From IMG/VR virus record IMGVR_UViG_3300025264_000125, positions 1 through 22,843 of that record: a DNA stretch of 22,843 nt. The stretch is one strand, 5' to 3'. Numbering within the stretch: the stretch's first letter is position 1; the number at the start of each line of letters is the position of its first letter. Source of the stretch: a virus. Under the pieces are notes generated by a model. It did not search any database. It saw nothing but the letters and a program-made list of their open reading frames with translations, and had not been told where the DNA came from. A program made the position numbers and the translations under genes. Of this stretch, positions 13,516-19,542 are shown piece after piece.

Positions 13516-13836
13516 ATGAATCCAGTAGAAAAAAGAACGTCAAGAGCGTTTTCTGAAAACGTACCTGTCGGGAAGTTTGGAGTAGACAGCGGTCAAATTA
13601 TTATTGTTGACCCTTGCTACCTGAATGAATGGCTGCACAATAGAATGGATGAAGAAAGTGCAGAAGAACTAAGTTGGAGTAATGTTTGCAGAACTACATT
13701 AGATGAAGAATTCCAAATTGGAGATTCGTGTGCAGTAGTATCTACTACAGGACACGGAGATGGACTTTATCCTGTATATGCAGACTTCGATGAAGCAGGA
13801 GCTGTGAAAGAGTTAAGAATAAGGTTCTTACGTTGA
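13516..13836 (+). CDS. Conserved phage/bacterial protein of the FGVDSGQ...GDGLYPVY type
   Basis: A 106-residue product with a strong AAAAAGGAG site. KFGVDSGQIIIVDPCYLNEW at the start and TTGHGDGLYPVYADF near the end match a family I recognise from phage and bacterial genomes, possibly related to DUF4241-like proteins, with no known activity. The two halves flank a short variable section. The C-terminus (VKELRIRFLR) is a final beta-strand. No membrane or secretion signal. The next gene starts inside its stop codon (TGATG). Confidence 0.65.
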   Translation: MNPVEKRTSRAFSENVPVGKFGVDSGQIIIVDPCYLNEWLHNRMDEESAEELSWSNVCRTTLDEEFQIGDSCAVVSTTGHGDGLYPVYADFDEAGAVKELRIRFLR

Positions 13837-14045
13837 TGACACCAATAAGTAACTCAAGCTACAGAAATATGATTAGTATCTTAAATGATACTGAAAACCA
13901 GGACAGGAAGATTGTTGATGCAGAAGCATGTCTAAGAGCATATGGAAGCTATAAAGACTTTGAAGTAGACACCTTCCTGAAAGATTGTGGCCTGATTAAC
14001 AATGAATATCTGCAACAAATAGCAACTGAGGTAAAAAGAATATGA
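13836..14045 (+). CDS. Small protein of unknown function
   Basis: A 69-residue product. ATG overlaps the previous TGA as TGATG, so translational coupling is likely; a TTG one codon earlier is also open. The sequence includes SYRNMISILNDTENQDRKIV and DAEACLRAYGSYKDFEVDTF, mainly helical. Its stop overlaps the next ATG (ATGA). Confidence 0.65.
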   Translation: MTPISNSSYRNMISILNDTENQDRKIVDAEACLRAYGSYKDFEVDTFLKDCGLINNEYLQQIATEVKRI

Positions 14046-14128
14046 TTCTATTCCTAAATGTAGTCGTTCTAGTAATATTAGTTGTTTGGATTATAATTGA
14101 CTGGAATAAATGGAGGTATCTAAAATGA
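14042..14128 (+). CDS. 28-residue membrane peptide
   Basis: ATG overlaps the preceding stop as ATGA, and its own TGA overlaps the next ATG in the same way. The product MILFLNVVVLVILVVWIIID continues WNKWRYLK: one transmembrane helix, then an aromatic, basic cytoplasmic tail. The double coupling supports translation despite its size. Confidence 0.6.
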   Translation: MILFLNVVVLVILVVWIIIDWNKWRYLK

Positions 14129-14853
14129 ATCATCCGTATTTAGGCAGGACTGAGTTGTTTACATATCCTGACAGTAGCCACAAAGCAGAAAAGGCTCTTC
14201 CTATGGAATATGCAAACTTTATAATGTATATGAAGCCATATAAGACAGAAATAGATGGTAAAGTAAGAAATGTTTGCAGTATGGCTAAAACCTGTATAAA
14301 ACCCTGTCTTGTAACAGCCGGCAGGGGTGCATTCGGTGCTGTAAAACAAGCAAGAAGGAAACGTACAAGATTTTATTGGCAGGACAGAACTGGATTCCTG
14401 GAATGTCTTGAACAATCAGTAGATAGAGCAGTAGGATGGGCAGAAAGAAGAAGTCTTACTCCTGTATTTAGATTAAATGGTACTTCTGACCTTCCATTTC
14501 ATAGAATGAATGTGATGCAGAACTTTTCCGATGTACAATTTTATGATTATACCAAAGTTTCTAGAAGATTAACGCAGAAATTGCCAGACAACTATCATCT
14601 TACTTTCAGCTATGATGGAACTAATATGGAATCCTGTATGGTGGCGTTACTGAATGGAATCAATGTTGCAGCCGTATTCAAGAATGAATTTCCTGCACAT
14701 CATACTATAGGCACAGAAACTGAAGTAGGAATATTTAAGGTAATAGATGGAGATAAGCACGATTTAAGATTTCTGGATGAATCTCCTGCAATAGTAGCAC
14801 TTTCACCGAAAGGTAAAGCAAGAAAGGATGATTCAGTATTTATCATTAACTAA
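14125..14853 (+). CDS. GP88-family protein (Gene product 88)
   Basis: A 242-residue product. I start it at ATG 14125 because GGAGG precedes it by 8 bases; an ATG five codons upstream lacks a site. Recognisable GP88-family blocks include C51, C57 and C61, then TAGRGAFGAVKQARRKRT, RLNGTSD (116-122), FYDYTK, YHLTFSYDGTN, DGDKHDLRFLDE and KGKARKDDS. This family is widespread in phages and has no proven activity; its three clustered cysteines hint at a metal or Fe-S site. It is the largest gene in the small-gene array. Confidence 0.8.
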   Translation: MNHPYLGRTELFTYPDSSHKAEKALPMEYANFIMYMKPYKTEIDGKVRNVCSMAKTCIKPCLVTAGRGAFGAVKQARRKRTRFYWQDRTGFLECLEQSVDRAVGWAERRSLTPVFRLNGTSDLPFHRMNVMQNFSDVQFYDYTKVSRRLTQKLPDNYHLTFSYDGTNMESCMVALLNGINVAAVFKNEFPAHHTIGTETEVGIFKVIDGDKHDLRFLDESPAIVALSPKGKARKDDSVFIIN

Positions 14854-14867
14854 AAAGGAGCAGGAAA

Positions 14868-15308
14868 ATGAGTAACAAACACGGAACTTTGTTTCCGTCA
14901 TATCTAAGAAATAGAGATGATGAAGGAAACTTAGTGATAGAAGTAGATGAATATGAAGTTATGTACAGGAATTATCCCCTGCAGGACATACCTCCAAGAG
15001 ATACAGGGTGTGCAATACCTGTTTCTAGAACTTGGGATAAAGATAAGCCACTAAGACAGTTTGCTGTTACTGTGCACAACTTACCACCAACTGTAAAATC
15101 ATATACTAGCAAGTTAGATGATTTTATAATATACTACAATTCCCTTAATAGAAATGAAGAAGAAGCTATAGACTCCTGCAAAGAATTACTTAAAGACCAT
15201 CCAGTATCTCCTCACAAGCTTCTTGCAGTGTGGGAACATACTAGAGGTGAAGGATGGAAGAAGATTAAGAATCTTGACATAACACTAACACAAAAAAAGG
15301 AGCAGTAA
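14868..15308 (+). CDS. Protein of unknown function
   Basis: A 146-residue product with AAAAAGGAG site. The N-terminal third is acidic (RDDEGNLVIEVDEYEVMYRN), followed by a proline-rich PLQDIPPRDTG and a helical part (NRNEEEAIDSCKELLKDHPV), ending Lys-rich. No family is recognised and there are no membrane segments. Confidence 0.7.
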   Translation: MSNKHGTLFPSYLRNRDDEGNLVIEVDEYEVMYRNYPLQDIPPRDTGCAIPVSRTWDKDKPLRQFAVTVHNLPPTVKSYTSKLDDFIIYYNSLNRNEEEAIDSCKELLKDHPVSPHKLLAVWEHTRGEGWKKIKNLDITLTQKKEQ

Positions 15309-15309
15309 G

Positions 15310-15543
15310 ATGAAACAGGAAGTATCTATGCACTATAGTGTAGAAACAGACACATCTTTGCAGTATACAGTCGACTCAGAAAAGGCTACTGTAATTTGTG
15401 TGCATACTCAAAGCTACAGGTCAGGAGATTACGAGATAATAGATGAAAAGCTATTTCCAAATTCTCCTGAAGGCATGAAAGATGCAGAGAAGTATGCAGA
15501 AGGGTTGTGTTCTAAATATAAAACTAGGTATGAATTCTATTAA
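15310..15543 (+). CDS. Small protein of unknown function
   Basis: A 77-residue product. The AAAAAAAGGAG of its site forms the last codons of the upstream gene. The first half is beta-like (MHYSVETDTSLQYTV, ATVICVHTQSYRSGDY), then a helix (EGMKDAEKYAEGLCSKYKT). The pattern of a short beta unit followed by 'DAEKYAEGL' recurs in small phage proteins, but the function is unknown. Confidence 0.65.
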   Translation: MKQEVSMHYSVETDTSLQYTVDSEKATVICVHTQSYRSGDYEIIDEKLFPNSPEGMKDAEKYAEGLCSKYKTRYEFY

Positions 15544-15563
15544 CATCAAAAAGGAGCAGAAAA

Positions 15564-15809
15564 ATGGGTGAACAATCACTACAGGGAATGAAAGAGATGT
15601 GTGGGCAGAATGAATATGCATTGTTATACTGGCACCTGCAATCAAATCACTTTCCTCCCATAGATACAGACTTTGTTGAGACTGCACAAAAAGCTTTGCA
15701 GTATGCAAGGGAAGAAGACTACGAACAACAGATAGAAATGCCTAATGGTAAAACTCTTGAAGTAAGAGAGATACTAGACGGAATGCACCTGTGGGAAATT
15801 ATTGAATAA
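15564..15809 (+). CDS. Small acidic protein of unknown function
   Basis: An 81-residue product, AAAAAGGAGCAG upstream. It is acidic, with HFPPIDTDFVETAQKALQYA, EDYEQQIEMPNGKTLEV and HLWEIIE. Acidic small proteins in phage early arrays are often host-protein inhibitors, but nothing specific is visible here. Confidence 0.65.
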   Translation: MGEQSLQGMKEMCGQNEYALLYWHLQSNHFPPIDTDFVETAQKALQYAREEDYEQQIEMPNGKTLEVREILDGMHLWEIIE

Positions 15810-15824
15810 TAAAGGAGATTCAGG

Positions 15825-16115
15825 ATGTCAAAAGTACAGAAAAGCCGTGTTGATAGAATCAATGCGATTATTGACACGCTAAAAAGCACAATAAGAGAAA
15901 GTGATAATGACGGATACTTCGAAGTTACTTCTGTACACAGAGGTGACTTGGAAGCTATAGGATATAACACTTCTAAGATAACAGATAGCGAGATGTTTTA
16001 TCTTGCCAAAAAGATGGCAGCAGCATATGTTGAGAATGGTTTCTGGCAAGACCTAGGAATTCTTGCAGAAACCTATATGGAAGACGGAACTCTATCAATA
16101 ACCAAGAAACAATAA
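15825..16115 (+). CDS. Small conserved phage protein
   Basis: A 96-residue product, AAAGGAG upstream. Residues 30-85 (VTSVHRGDLEAIGYNTSKIT, then a helix with MFYLAKKMAAAYVENGFWQD) match a phage family I have seen as hypothetical: 'DLEALGY..S...D..M..LA.KM...Y....FW'. It is likely all-helical after a short N-terminal coil. Function unknown. Confidence 0.65.
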   Translation: MSKVQKSRVDRINAIIDTLKSTIRESDNDGYFEVTSVHRGDLEAIGYNTSKITDSEMFYLAKKMAAAYVENGFWQDLGILAETYMEDGTLSITKKQ

Positions 16116-16133
16116 CCAAAAAGGAGAATAACG

Positions 16134-16532
16134 ATGGAAATAACAAGAAAAGCCCTGCGTGAATTCAGAGAAGAATTCAATGATGCGGTAAGCTCATTGC
16201 AGGAAAAACACGAAATAGCTATAGAAGCAGGAAGTATATCGTATAATGAAGATGGCTTCCGCTTTAAAGTTGAAGTAATAAATGGGAATGCAGAGGATGC
16301 AGAACGCAATAAGTTTATTGCAACAAGCAAGAAGTATAAGTGGAAGTATCCTCTCATCTCTCCTCAAGTATATGGTTTAGAAGTAGAACTAGAAGACCTA
16401 GGAGATTGCAGATTAGTAGGTATAAAACCTAGGTCAACGAAGTATCCTATGATTCTGAAACAGGTTTCTACAGGAAAAAAATACAAGTACTCATATAATG
16501 CACTTGCAAAGCACTTCAAAGGAATGTTTTAA
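16134..16532 (+). CDS. Conserved phage protein, helix plus beta-domain
   Basis: A 132-residue product with AAAAAGGAG site. The N-terminal helix (RKALREFREEFNDAVSSLQE) is followed by GSISYNEDGFRFKVEVINGN and a C-terminal beta region (CRLVGIKPRSTKYPMILKQ, KYKYSYNALAKHF). This arrangement is familiar from a phage hypothetical family ('ISY.....F..K......G...A....F' plus 'VGI..RS.KYPV'). It may bind a nucleic acid or protein; no catalytic residues are evident. Confidence 0.65.
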   Translation: MEITRKALREFREEFNDAVSSLQEKHEIAIEAGSISYNEDGFRFKVEVINGNAEDAERNKFIATSKKYKWKYPLISPQVYGLEVELEDLGDCRLVGIKPRSTKYPMILKQVSTGKKYKYSYNALAKHFKGMF

Positions 16533-16549
16533 ATAAAAGGAGAATAACA

Positions 16550-16831
16550 ATGAACAAGAAGATAAGTAGAGATACTGCACAGCAGTACATCTACGAAAGC
16601 AACGGCCAAATCTTCTCTGTAACCTTCCGCAAGAAGAACGGAGAGATTAGGCATATGAACTGCAGACGTGGTGTATCTAAATACGTTACAGGAGCAGGAC
16701 TCAAGTTTAATCCTGAGTCTAGAGGTCTTGTAGGTGTGTTTGATATGCAGAAACACGACTACAGGTTTATAAACCTAGAAACACTGCAAGAGTTGCGGTG
16801 TAAAGGCGACACGTACTCAGTGGAGCAGTAA
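16550..16831 (+). CDS. WYL_2-like (Sm-like SH3 beta-barrel) protein
   Basis: A 93-residue product, AAAAGGAG upstream. FSVTFRKKNGEIRHMNCRRG, then GLKFNPESRGLVGVFDMQKH and YRFINLETLQELR follow the WYL_2 pattern (PF10902, formerly DUF2693): strands of a small SH3-like barrel with a conserved Met-Asn-Cys-Arg and Asn-Pro segment. Members are common in phages and are thought to bind ligands or nucleic acids, without a proven role. The stop is followed after one base by the next ATG. Confidence 0.75.
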   Translation: MNKKISRDTAQQYIYESNGQIFSVTFRKKNGEIRHMNCRRGVSKYVTGAGLKFNPESRGLVGVFDMQKHDYRFINLETLQELRCKGDTYSVEQ

Positions 16832-16832
16832 G

Positions 16833-17087
16833 ATGTACAATCACATAGTAAACGACATACCAAATAATGCAGCTACTAGGTGGCTGATTGACAAAGCTAA
16901 TGCAAGAATGCGTTTATGCAAAAGTAAGCACGTTCTTGTAAAGCGATACCGTAAACCAAAAGAAGGAAAGAAATATGGATGGGGCGGAAGCCTGCGTTGC
17001 AAGAATGCAACACGTATTGCACTCTATCTATACGAACGACCAAATAGAGCAGTAACAAACTTCCAGAAACAGTTCTTTCCAAATTAA
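16833..17087 (+). CDS. Basic protein of unknown function
   Basis: An 84-residue product. GGAGCAG at the end of the upstream gene serves as the ribosome-binding site. It is rich in Arg/Lys with aromatic turns (KSKHVLVKRYRKPKEGKKYG, WGGSLRCKNATRIALYLYER). The 'C-K-x-A-x-R-x-A-x-Y' stretch resembles a helix seen in small phage proteins. DNA or RNA binding is plausible from charge; no family is certain. Confidence 0.65.
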   Translation: MYNHIVNDIPNNAATRWLIDKANARMRLCKSKHVLVKRYRKPKEGKKYGWGGSLRCKNATRIALYLYERPNRAVTNFQKQFFPN

Positions 17088-17101
17088 AAAGGAGAACAAT
17101 G

Positions 17102-17368
17102 ATGTTGACAAACGAAATAAAGAAGGGAACTACTGTAAGGATGAACCATCTTGGACCTCTTGTGTCAGGAACAATGCTTGACAGCAAGAAAGGTAATACT
17201 AGATTGGTTCAAATAGATGGCTCTAAGATAGGGCTGTTTAATGAAGCAGGTTCTGTGTATGCTTACAATATTGTAGAAGCACAGAACGCAGATGGACAGT
17301 GGGAGAAAGTAGAACACACAGAAGCTCAAAAGAAACTGGCAGTAACGATTTCTGCATTGGGGTTCTAA
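17102..17368 (+). CDS. Small SH3-like beta protein
   Basis: An 88-residue product. Two ATGs are adjacent; the second (17102) gives the 7-base spacing from GGAG used elsewhere in the array. IKKGTTVRMNHLGPLVSGTM followed by DSKKGNTRLVQIDG and GSVYAYNIVEAQNADGQWEK reads as a small beta-barrel of the 'K-G-T-x-V-x-[LM]' type found in phages. Possible nucleic-acid or ligand binding, unproven. Confidence 0.65.
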   Translation: MLTNEIKKGTTVRMNHLGPLVSGTMLDSKKGNTRLVQIDGSKIGLFNEAGSVYAYNIVEAQNADGQWEKVEHTEAQKKLAVTISALGF

Positions 17369-17388
17369 TAAAATAAAGGAGAATAGCT

Positions 17389-17949
17389 ATGGGTTTTAAT
17401 TTACACGGAAAGAATCCTGTAAACCCAACAGGTATAGATGAGCCACAGATTGATTGGGACAGGAATATCACAGATGAGGAGTGGAAAGAATACAGCAAGG
17501 AAATGAATGCATACGAGAAGGCTGTTCCTGGAAGTTCTTTCCACAGGAATGTGTGGCACTGGCGACCCATATGGACGTATGTTGCAGAAACCTGTAACAA
17601 TATACTTACACATAAGGATATAACAATGGGTCAGTTTAACGATGGGCACTTCATAAACAAGAATAAGTCGAAGCGTATTGCAAAGAGACTGCAGAAGCTT
17701 ATAGATGAAGGACATAGCACAGTATGGGAAAGCGAACACACCAAAGAAAGAGAGGACGCAGAAGAGATTCCTTGCAGGATATGTAAAGGAAAAGGAGTTA
17801 GAAACGACAGCGTGATAAAAGGTAAGTGCAATGTCTGTGAAGGAAAAGGCACTGAAAAGCCATTTTGGGTGTGGTATCCGTTTTATGTAGAGAATCTACA
17901 GGAGTTTACTAACTTCTGCAGGGATAGTGGAGGGTTCAATATATGTTGA
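17389..17949 (+). CDS. Phage protein with DnaJ-like zinc repeats
   Basis: A 186-residue product with AAAGGAG. It opens MGFNLHGKNPVNPTG, and the block FHRNVWHWRPIWTYVAETCN is a family hallmark in phages. A later segment has two CxxCxGKG repeats (C129-C132 and C147-C150), the DnaJ-type zinc-binding signature, apparently inserted before the aromatic C-terminal part (FWVWYPFYVENLQEFTNFCR). It probably holds one zinc and may contact other proteins. The function is unknown. Confidence 0.7.
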   Translation: MGFNLHGKNPVNPTGIDEPQIDWDRNITDEEWKEYSKEMNAYEKAVPGSSFHRNVWHWRPIWTYVAETCNNILTHKDITMGQFNDGHFINKNKSKRIAKRLQKLIDEGHSTVWESEHTKEREDAEEIPCRICKGKGVRNDSVIKGKCNVCEGKGTEKPFWVWYPFYVENLQEFTNFCRDSGGFNIC

Positions 17950-18140
17950 AGGACACGCCAAGAAGCATCGCCATCAACCTATTCGCAGACTTTGCAGTAG
18001 AATATGGCGATGCTGGGAACAGGGATACTCCTGTACAAAAAGAGATGTGGAAAATAATAGTCAACCTAAAAAAAGAGCTAAACAAAAAGGAGAATAGCTA
18101 TGATTATCAAAGACGAAGACGTACTGAAAGAAGCAATTAG
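17943..18140 (+). CDS. Small basic protein of unknown function
   Basis: A 65-residue product. Its ATG overlaps the preceding TGT TGA, and the last 14 codons run through the ribosome-binding site and start of the next gene (41-base overlap). It reads MLKDTPRSIAINLFADFAVE, then KEMWKIIVNLKKELNKK and an Arg-rich end. The body is coding-like; the tail may be an accident of overlap. Confidence 0.5.
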   Translation: MLKDTPRSIAINLFADFAVEYGDAGNRDTPVQKEMWKIIVNLKKELNKKENSYDYQRRRRTERSN

Positions 18141-18369
18141 GCTTATTACAGGACATAAAGCTGAAGAAGTACAGGTAGAAACAGGAGACGAACCTAACTG
18201 TTCTTTTCAGACAGATGATGGTACTTGGTTTGTAATGATGGTATATGACCTAGAAGAAGAATACGGAACATACCACGGAACAGACTTCAATAATAAGTCA
18301 ACAGTAAGAAACCCAGCAGCACTGAAAGAGTTCTGGGATGCACATCTAGGAACGGAGGAATCAGAATGA
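18100..18369 (+). CDS. Acidic protein of unknown function
   Basis: An 89-residue product. The site AAAAAGGAGAATAGCTATG is identical over 16 bases to that of the gene at 17389. The product is acidic (KAEEVQVETGDEPN, YDLEEEYGTYHGTD) with a mid-strand WFVMMVYD and a final helix. No family is recognised. Its stop overlaps the next ATG (ATGA). Confidence 0.65.
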   Translation: MIIKDEDVLKEAIRLITGHKAEEVQVETGDEPNCSFQTDDGTWFVMMVYDLEEEYGTYHGTDFNNKSTVRNPAALKEFWDAHLGTEESE

Positions 18370-18524
18370 CACTAATACTACGAAACGGACACTGTCCTGA
18401 ATGCAAGAAAAGTCCTGAGCTTATTGCGGTAGAAACTAGCCGAGAAGGTGAAGAAGTATACTGGTGCCCTGAGTGTGCAGCAACTTTTCCACTTGATGAT
18501 TTCGTTGATGTGCTAGAAGATTAG
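18366..18524 (+). CDS. 52-residue zinc-ribbon protein
   Basis: ATG overlaps the previous TGA; GGAGG lies 8 bases upstream. HCPECKKSPELIAVE and EEVYWCPECAATFPLDD give two CPEC pairs, 21 residues apart between their inner Cys, a textbook zinc ribbon, followed by an acidic tail. It may bind DNA, RNA polymerase or another protein. Confidence 0.7.
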   Translation: MTLILRNGHCPECKKSPELIAVETSREGEEVYWCPECAATFPLDDFVDVLED

Positions 18525-18529
18525 AACCC

Positions 18530-18555
18530 GTAAGTTTAGAACGTATTTAACTTAC
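18530..18555. repeat. Inverted repeat between zinc-ribbon genes
   Basis: GTAAGTT (18530-18536) and AACTTAC (18549-18555) are perfect 7-base arms around 12 bases. No U-tract follows. The loop contains TAGAACGTA, a word seen again at 21403-21410. Confidence 0.4.
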
Positions 18556-18579
18556 AGTAATGACATAAAGGAGAAAGAT

Positions 18580-18846
18580 ATGTCTACAGAGCTTACCATA
18601 GCAGGAAATCCTCCTGCAGATAAAGAGTACAGGAAAAGAAATAAGACTAGAGAAAGGAACAGGAGTAAGCCTAAGCGTATGTCAGAACCTTTCAAGTGCC
18701 CAGAGTGCAGAAAGGTTTGGCAGTACAAAACTATAAATGGAGGCGTAGGATACTCAAAAAGTTCAGAAGTTCCGCCAGATTACTTGGTAAGCTTTCCTAG
18801 CTATGGATGTACAGAATACATTTGTGTTATGTGTAAAAGTAAATAG
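18580..18846 (+). CDS. Basic zinc-finger protein
   Basis: An 88-residue product, AAAGGAG upstream. Residues 15-34 are very basic (EYRKRNKTRERNRSKPKR). CPEC (C40-C43) and CVMC (C82-C85) frame a zinc ribbon with KVWQYKTINGG between. The basic arm plus ribbon strongly suggests nucleic-acid binding. It is the last gene of the small array; a non-coding TA-rich gap follows. Confidence 0.7.
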   Translation: MSTELTIAGNPPADKEYRKRNKTRERNRSKPKRMSEPFKCPECRKVWQYKTINGGVGYSKSSEVPPDYLVSFPSYGCTEYICVMCKSK

Positions 18847-18880
18847 TAATATATTGATGAAATTATTAAAAATAGTATAT

Positions 18881-18914
18881 AATATATATATATATATATA
18901 CGTATATATATACG
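18881..18914. repeat. TA tract with a 22-bp perfect palindrome
   Basis: Ten bases of alternating TA (18891-18900), CG, then ten more (18903-18912) form a 22-bp perfect palindrome, preceded by more TA and followed by CG. It could extrude a cruciform or melt readily. It sits in the only plus-strand gap of more than 150 bases after 12600. Confidence 0.8.
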
Positions 18915-18972
18915 TTGTAACACCTCGATATGTCCAAAAGACCAAAAAACCATACTAGGGTCAAAAAAGTCC

Positions 18973-19001
18973 TTGTACGATTCTGTTATTGGGCTTAAAT
19001 T
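18973..19001 (+). promoter_or_regulatory. Promoter candidate TTGTAC-17-TAAATT for the replication module
   Basis: TTGTAC (18973-18978) and TAAATT (18996-19001) with 17-base spacing, ahead of the replication and recombination genes. The -10 word and following AT match those at 10646 and 10950. The -35 is a weak match to consensus. Confidence 0.45.
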
Positions 19002-19049
19002 ATCAAATGGGCACAGACTATGATATGGCTAACGGGACAGGAACTTTTA

Positions 19050-19355
19050 ATGAAACTAAAAACTGACTGGACAAAACTTGCAGAAACAAAACTTTTAGGA
19101 AAACAAATTACTCGTGTAGAATATATGACTGCAGAAGAAGCAGAGAGATTCGGATGGGATTACCGCCCACTCTGTTTGCAGCTTGATGAAGAACTCTGGA
19201 TATGGGCTTTAAGAGACGATGAGTGCAACGATGCAGGTGCAGTAATGTATGTCACCTGGGATGAAGAAGAAGACCCTATCGTCTTTCCTGTAGTTCATAA
19301 TGCAGACAAAATGGTTGAAGAACAAAATGGGAGTAGCAACAATGGAACAGAATAA
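19050..19355 (+). CDS. Conserved phage/bacterial protein of the 'GK.I..V.YMT.EEAE..GW' type
   Basis: A 101-residue product. ATG 19050 is preceded by AGGA at 8 bases; an ATG 10 codons earlier has no site. LLGKQITRVEYMTAEEAERF, then GWDYRPLCLQLDEELWI and ALRDDECNDAGAVMYV match a family I know from phages and proteobacteria, of unknown function. Acidic and mixed alpha/beta. It is first in the module controlled by the 18973 promoter and overlaps the next gene by 14 bases. Confidence 0.7.
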   Translation: MKLKTDWTKLAETKLLGKQITRVEYMTAEEAERFGWDYRPLCLQLDEELWIWALRDDECNDAGAVMYVTWDEEEDPIVFPVVHNADKMVEEQNGSSNNGTE

Positions 19356-19542
19356 CGGAATTGATAGTAGAGCAAGGGTTAAGGCAAATATGACAGAAAA
19401 TGCCCTTGCAGACTTTAAGGCTTTATGTGGCTTCAAGTCTCGCAAGCTTGAAGAATTTGCGGGAGAGATTATTTCCGAATACGTACAGTTAGAACTGCCA
19501 AGAGTATTCGAAGAAAAGGGCTATGTCTCAAACCCACGTTGA
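19342..19542 (+). CDS. Small protein, possible ribbon-helix-helix type
   Basis: A 66-residue product from ATG 19342, chosen for GGGAG 8 bases upstream. SRARVKANMTENALADFKAL (a short strand then a helix) and SRKLEEFAGEIISEYVQLEL (second helix) are arranged like a ribbon-helix-helix DNA-binding unit, though the family match is not firm. It overlaps both neighbours. If it binds DNA, it could regulate this module. Confidence 0.5.
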   Translation: MEQNNGIDSRARVKANMTENALADFKALCGFKSRKLEEFAGEIISEYVQLELPRVFEEKGYVSNPR

